Origin: Pseudomonadota bacterium
Lineage (GTDB): Bacteria > Pseudomonadota > Alphaproteobacteria > Rhizobiales > Xanthobacteraceae
Length of the DNA: 64,000 nucleotides
Assembly: GCA_018242205.1 (NCBI GenBank)
Contig: JAFECJ010000014.1
Location: 31,846-95,845, forward strand
Reading direction: 5' to 3'
The first letter of the stretch is position 1. Each line of letters begins with the position of its first letter. The position numbers and the translations under genes were made by a program. Under the pieces are notes generated by a model that was not told where the DNA came from, did no database searches, and saw nothing but the letters and a program-made list of their open reading frames with translations. Shown here one piece after another: positions 60,406 to 64,000 of the stretch.

Positions 60406-61503
60406 ATGAGCAGTGCGCTGTTTTCGCCGCTTCCGCTGGCCGGCGTCGAACTTCCCAACCGCCTGGTCGTGGCGCCGATGTGCCAGTATTCGGCCGACGA
60501 CGGCGCCGCCTCCGACTGGCACATGATGCATCTCGGCATGCTGGCCAATTCCGGCGCCGGACTGGTGATCGTCGAGGCCACCCATGTCGAGCGTCATGGC
60601 CGCATCACCCATGGCTGCGTCGGCCTGTACTCCGACAACAACGAACTGGCGCTCGGCCACGTCATCGCCGCCGCCAAGACTTTCGGCACCGCGAAGTTCG
60701 GCGTGCAGCTCGCCCATGCCGGACGCAAGGCCTCGTCGCAGCGGCCGTGGGAAGGCGGCACCTATCTGCGGCCCAACGAGGATCCGTGGCAGACCATCGC
60801 GCCGTCGGCGCTGCCCTTCGGCGAGGGCTGACACGTGCCGCGCGAAATGACCGAAGCCGACATGGACCGCGTGCGCGACGCCTTCGTCAATGCGGCCAAG
60901 CGCGCGCTGCGCATCGGCTTCGACGAGATCGAGCTGCACATGGCGCACGGCTACCTGATGCACGAATTCCTGTCGCCGGTATCGAACAAGCGTACCGACG
61001 CCTATGGCGGCTCGCTGGAGAACCGGCTGCGTTTCCCGCTGTCGGTCGCCAGGGCGGTGCGCGCCGTGGTGCCGGGCGGCGTGCCGCTCGGAGCCCGCAT
61101 CTCCAGCGTCGACTGGCTCGACGACGGCCTGCAGCCGGATGACGCCGTCGCCATCGGCAAGGCGCTCAAGGCCGAGGGCATCGACTTCATCTGCGTGTCG
61201 TCCGGCGGCATCATCGCCACCGCCCGCACGCCGACGACGCCCGGCCACAACGTGCCGGTCGCCGCGCGCATCCGCAAGGAAGCCGGCATCAAGGTGCGCG
61301 CCGTCGGCCTCATCACCACGGCGCAGCAGGCCGAAGAGATCGTGACGTCCGGCCAGGCCGACATGGTCGCGGCGGCTCGCGCCTTCCTCGACGATCCGCA
61401 TTTCGGCTGGCATTGCGCCAGGGCGCTCGGCGCCGAGGTGGCGGTGCCGCGGCAATATCTGCGCGCCGGCCCGAAGATGTGGTCGCCGACGCCGAAGGCG
61501 TAG
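60406..61503 (+). pseudogene. NADH:flavin oxidoreductase (Old Yellow Enzyme family), interrupted by one in-frame TGA
   Basis: Two stretches in the same frame, 60406-60831 and 60835-61503, together give a full-length OYE of 365 codons. FMN and active-site segments are present: PNRLVVAPMCQYSADDGAASDWHMMHLG, QLAHAGRKAS, then ELHMAHGYLMHEFLSPVSNKRTDAYGGSLENRLRFP and GQADMVAAARAFLDDPHFGWH. Between them GEG-stop-HVPREMTEADMDRV occurs where relatives have Trp (GEGWHVPRE), so a single TGG-to-TGA change explains the break. It may be a true nonsense mutation, a sequencing error or (least likely) readthrough. Confidence 0.85.
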
Positions 61504-61540
61504 GCGACGAATGGCGCGCCGCCACTGGTGGTGGCGCGCG

Positions 61541-62854
61541 TCAGCTCACCTTGTTGTCGCGGATCGTCAGATGCGGGAAGCGCTCGCCGCCGCCGCGCGT
61601 CAGGTCGCCGGTCGCGGCCTTGTCCCAGCGCATGCCGACCACCGCGCCGCCTTTGGCCTGCGCGATGACATTGTCGGTGATCGCGGCCTGGCCGGCGCCC
61701 TCGACCACCGTGACGCCGATGCCGATGCCGACCTGGCGCAAATTGTTGCGCGTCACCGTGACGTTGCGCAGATACTTGCCCGAGCCGACCTCGATGCCCA
61801 TCACCGGCGCGTTCTCGATGGTGTTGCCGGAGACCTCGGTGTCGGCTTCGACGCCGATGCCGACGCCATATGAATCCGGGCCGCCCTGCGGTCGCTTGTT
61901 GATCATGTTGCGGATGACATTGTCGCGCACCACCGCGCCGTGGCCGCCCTGATCCATGTTGGTGACGGCGATGCCGACGGCGGCGACGTCGATCAGGTTG
62001 CGCTCGATGGTGGCATCCTCGAAATCGAATTCCGAATAGATCGCGACCTCGCCGAGCGCGAAGCACTGGTTGCCGGTGATTTTGATGTGCGAGGCGGCGT
62101 TGCCGCGAATGGCGGTGAAGGCGGCGCGGCGGATCACGTTGTCGCGCACGGTGACATCGGCGGCGCGATAGACATTGATGGCGTTGCCGTTCTGGCCGTC
62201 GCCGCCCGCGCGCGCCGCGGTGTCCTCGATGACGTTGTCCTCGACGACACTGCCGTCGGTCACCTTGCTGCTGCGCCAGATGCGGATGCCGCCATTGCCG
62301 GAGCGCTGGATGGTGTTGGCGCGCACGGTGAGGCGGCTGTCGAGGCTCATGATGCCGTTGTCGCCGCTGTCGGCAATCGTGTTGCCGGAGACGGTGCCGG
62401 TGCACCGCGTCAGCGTCAGGCCGTTGCCGCGCGCCTGGGCGAAGCCGCAATCGGCGATCCGCACATTGGTCACCGCGGCGAGATCGACCAGCGCCTCGGC
62501 GCGGCCGCCGCCGTCGAGGCTCACACCCGAGAGCGCGATGTCGCCGCCGCCGCGCGCCGCCAGCAAGGTGCCGGTGCCGGAGAGCGTCAGGCGCGTGGCG
62601 TCCCGCTGGCCCGTGATCCGGCTGCCGGCCGGCAGCGTCAGCGGCCCGCTGCGATAACGGCCGGGCGCCAGCCATAAGGGCTGTCCGGCGCGCGCCGCCT
62701 CGTTGATGGCCTTCTGCAGCGCGGCGGTCTGCTCGGCGTCGGCATTGGCGCGGACGCCGTAGCGCGCGGCATCGAGGCCCTGCGCCGCTTGCGCCCGGGC
62801 GGCGAAGACGGTGAGCAGGGATCCGGCGAGCAAGTCGCGGCGGCTGATCGGCAT
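61541..62854 (-). CDS. TAT-exported right-handed beta-helix repeat protein (TIGR03808 type)
   Basis: A 437-residue protein starting MPISRRDLLAGSLLTVFAARAQA, a twin-arginine signal. After a pectate-lyase-like N-terminal box (LDAARYGVRANADAEQTAALQKAINEAARAGQPLWLAPGRYRSGPLTLP), the rest consists of about 22-residue beta-helix coils with repeated xVRDNVIR/xVSGNTI units. This matches a Rhizobiales family of unknown role. Probably periplasmic or surface carbohydrate-related; no catalytic site identified. Confidence 0.82.
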   Translation of the reverse strand: MPISRRDLLAGSLLTVFAARAQAAQGLDAARYGVRANADAEQTAALQKAINEAARAGQPLWLAPGRYRSGPLTLPAGSRITGQRDATRLTLSGTGTLLAARGGGDIALSGVSLDGGGRAEALVDLAAVTNVRIADCGFAQARGNGLTLTRCTGTVSGNTIADSGDNGIMSLDSRLTVRANTIQRSGNGGIRIWRSSKVTDGSVVEDNVIEDTAARAGGDGQNGNAINVYRAADVTVRDNVIRRAAFTAIRGNAASHIKITGNQCFALGEVAIYSEFDFEDATIERNLIDVAAVGIAVTNMDQGGHGAVVRDNVIRNMINKRPQGGPDSYGVGIGVEADTEVSGNTIENAPVMGIEVGSGKYLRNVTVTRNNLRQVGIGIGVTVVEGAGQAAITDNVIAQAKGGAVVGMRWDKAATGDLTRGGGERFPHLTIRDNKVS

Positions 62855-62890
62855 GGGAAGACCTTTGCCCGCAGCATGCGGAAAACTCGA

Positions 62891-63517
62891 TTAGGTCCGG
62901 TTAACGGCGGCGTTCAGCGCCACCAAGAGCCGCTCGCCGGCGCGGGCGAGATCGGCGGCGGAAAAGCGTCGGCGGCCGCGCTTTGTGGCTTTCTTCGGCC
63001 GCGGGGTCCGCGCCACCGGCGGCACGTGGATGAAGGCGGCGAGCGGCACGCCGCTCTCGGCGCTGCGCCAGGACAGGTAATTGCACAGGTAGCGGCCGGC
63101 ATCGCGCGACAGCACGGCGGGCAGGCGGGTCGCCCGCGTCGCCGCCAGCAGGCGCCGCGCCGGCATCGGCATGCGTCTGGCGACAGGTGCGCCGGTCGCG
63201 ATGACGCCGCGACGAAAACCCTTGCCCGAGGCGTCCGGCAACAGCGCCAGCGCGTTGCGGGCGCGGGTCTCGATGCGGATCATTTTGGCGCGGCCGTGCA
63301 GCCCGAACATCAACAGCGCGTCCGGCTTGTAACGCGCGACCAGCGCCGGCAATTCGCGGTCGACCGCGGCATAGCTGGTGGTGAAGATGTGCGCGACGAT
63401 TGTCGTATCCGCCAGCGCCGGCCGCCGCAGGCGCGCCAAAGTCCGCACCAGTTTCATGGTCGGATTATACGGCGCGCCGGGAAAGGCACCGAAGCCGGTG
63501 ATGAGGAGAGTGGGCAT
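62891..63517 (-). CDS. Pyroglutamyl-peptidase I-like (peptidase C15) protein
   Basis: A 208-residue protein. The family triad is present: E83 (MIRIETRARN), C145 (GRYLCNYLSW) and H164 (FIHVPP), with the N-terminal TGFGAFPGAPYNPT. It may remove N-terminal pyroglutamate from peptides. The C-terminus has a basic stretch RTPRPKKATKRGRRRFS that is unusual and could extend the substrate site. Convergent with none; the next gene is divergent. Confidence 0.85.
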   Translation of the reverse strand: MPTLLITGFGAFPGAPYNPTMKLVRTLARLRRPALADTTIVAHIFTTSYAAVDRELPALVARYKPDALLMFGLHGRAKMIRIETRARNALALLPDASGKGFRRGVIATGAPVARRMPMPARRLLAATRATRLPAVLSRDAGRYLCNYLSWRSAESGVPLAAFIHVPPVARTPRPKKATKRGRRRFSAADLARAGERLLVALNAAVNRT

Positions 63518-63589
63518 GGCGCAAATAGAATCTCGGACACAAGGCTATCGACAAGCGTAAAGTTTGATAGCCAAGTATTGGAGGAAATA

Positions 63590-63802
63590 ATGGCAAAGAA
63601 AAAGCAAAAGAGAAGACCGAAGCCGCCGAGGTCGAGCAGCGTAATAATTCAAGGCATTCGCACGCGTCGCGGAGAGAAGATGCTGCAGGGGCCATACAGG
63701 CTGGTGAACGTCCACACCAAGAGGGTATTCGTCGGCTCGTTGATCGATACGATCAACAAAGGGAGGTTGCGGTTGGCAATATTCAGCGTCCCGAAGAGAT
63801 GA
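63590..63802 (+). CDS. Small basic protein of unknown function
   Basis: A 70-residue protein (begins MAKKKQKRRPKPPRSSS) with a strong ribosome site GGAGGAAATA before the ATG. The N-terminal 20 residues are almost all Lys, Arg and Pro; the remainder has no recognisable domain. Its codon use has more A/T than the neighbours, which may indicate recent acquisition. Nucleic-acid binding is plausible from charge only. Confidence 0.6.
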   Translation: MAKKKQKRRPKPPRSSSVIIQGIRTRRGEKMLQGPYRLVNVHTKRVFVGSLIDTINKGRLRLAIFSVPKR

Positions 63803-63820
63803 TTTTCCGAATTAGGACTA

Positions 63821-63849
63821 TTGACCCACTCCTCGCGATAGACTATATT
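63821..63849 (+). promoter_or_regulatory. Strong sigma70-type promoter at right edge
   Basis: TTGACC (63821-63826), exactly 17 bases, TATATT (63844-63849). It is the best promoter match in the window. Transcription would start near 63856 and run into the leader ORF and structured region that follow. Confidence 0.7.
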
Positions 63850-63881
63850 CCTCAACATCCCGCTCAAACGAGGGCGCTTTC

Positions 63882-63938
63882 ATGAGGCGTCGTGACGGTG
63901 GAGCGGGATGCGGTGCCCGCGGCCGGGGGAGGACGTAA
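63882..63938 (+). CDS. Candidate leader peptide, Arg/Gly-rich
   Basis: An 18-codon ORF encoding MRRRDGGAGCGARGRGRT, with GAGGG about seven bases before the ATG. Six of 18 residues are Arg. The stop codon lies in the loop between the first GGAGG and first CCTCC segments of the downstream structure, the place expected for ribosome-controlled folding. No family match is known; the call is from arrangement only. Confidence 0.45.
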   Translation: MRRRDGGAGCGARGRGRT

Positions 63939-63989
63939 CCTCCGGGCTCGGGCGGCGCCGGGGCTCCGCCCGGAGGCACTATGACCTCC
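63928..63989 (+). promoter_or_regulatory. Candidate translational attenuator with alternating GGAGG/CCTCC segments
   Basis: Four segments alternate: 1 GGAGG (63928-63932), 2 CCTCC (63939-63943), 3 GGAGG (63972-63976), 4 CCTCC (63985-63989). 1:2, 2:3 and 3:4 can all pair. 2:3 extends to nine base pairs, CCTCCGGGC with GCCCGGAGG (63939-63947, 63968-63976). Segment 3 would be the ribosome site of an ORF starting at 63981, four bases later, so 2:3 would hide it. Confidence 0.5.
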
Positions 63990-64000
63990 CGCGAGGAGCT
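63981..64000 (+). CDS. Possible start of a gene cut by the window edge
   Basis: ATG at 63981 begins MTSREE and is open to the end of the window, only 20 bases. GGAGG lies four bases upstream, inside the attenuator-like structure. Too short to identify. Confidence 0.3.

Noticed and set aside
60835..61503. Second half of the OYE gene as an independent gene
   Set aside because: It starts in the middle of the barrel, lacks the FMN-binding N-terminal half and continues exactly in the same frame as the first half.
1..64000. CRISPR arrays, insertion sequences, prophage genes
   Set aside because: No regularly spaced direct repeats, transposase, integrase or phage structural genes were recognised.

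Overview
The window looks like the chromosome of a GC-rich alphaproteobacterium of the order Rhizobiales, most likely the Bradyrhizobium / Xanthobacteraceae neighbourhood. The reasons are the codon bias and GC content, the kdpFABCDE layout, the TAT beta-helix protein and its small partner family known from that group, several branched-chain-type ABC uptake systems, and palindromic intergenic repeats typical of these genomes. This placement is inference; no rRNA gene is present.

Layout. 1-1485 is the start of an acyl-CoA dehydrogenase gene that runs off the left edge, followed by tRNA-Gln(UUG) at 1655-1729. From about 2.1 to 29.4 kb lies a catabolic island made of many short divergent units: a TRAP transporter; a Rieske oxygenase (reductase, alpha, beta) with a dehydrogenase; a 2-oxoacid:ferredoxin oxidoreductase pair (iorA/iorB type) followed by two MarR genes; a nitrilase; a gentisate-dioxygenase-like bicupin, a fumarylacetoacetate-hydrolase-family enzyme and a maleate-isomerase-like enzyme; a third MarR gene; a 3-hydroxyacyl-CoA dehydrogenase, an opine-dehydrogenase-like protein, a thioesterase and two CoA ligases; then an operon with a cyclase/isatin-hydrolase-like enzyme, a DUF35-SDR fusion, a cysteine-less thiolase-like protein, an Ohr protein and an Asp/Glu-racemase-like protein. 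Two recurring operator-like motifs (called O1 and O2 here) sit on the promoters of these units and tie them into one regulon.

The parts fit a hypothesis of indole-type (auxin-like) catabolism: nitrile to acid, ring dioxygenation, CoA activation, retro-aldol side-chain removal by a thiolase-fold/DUF35 pair, isatin ring opening, oxidative decarboxylation of the arylglyoxylate by Ior, and a gentisate-type ring cleavage ending in pyruvate and fumarate. The families are seen in the sequence; the substrate is inference.

29.5-35.3 kb holds an alpha/beta-hydrolase-fold gene and a branched-chain-type ABC transporter with a fused LivM-LivG protein. 35.5-43.6 kb is a complete kdpFABC-kdpDE potassium uptake locus preceded by a 27-residue membrane micro-ORF. 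43.6-53.3 kb carries accessory degradation genes: a dihydroxyphthalate-decarboxylase/solute-binding-like gene, a LigJ-like hydratase, an AtzG/AtzE/AtzH-like amidase set, RidA, a 3-oxoacid CoA-transferase, an MDR-type reductase, a DUF1330 protein and a dihydropyrimidinase. 53.4-59.5 kb has a SlyX-like protein, an HpaI-type aldolase and a second branched-chain ABC system. 59.7-63.8 kb has small conserved genes, a cytochrome c, an Old-Yellow-Enzyme gene broken by one in-frame TGA, a TAT-exported beta-helix protein, a pyroglutamyl-peptidase-like gene and an orphan basic protein. The last 180 bases contain a strong promoter, an 18-codon leader ORF and alternating GGAGG/CCTCC segments, which looks like a translation-attenuation leader for a gene that continues outside the window.
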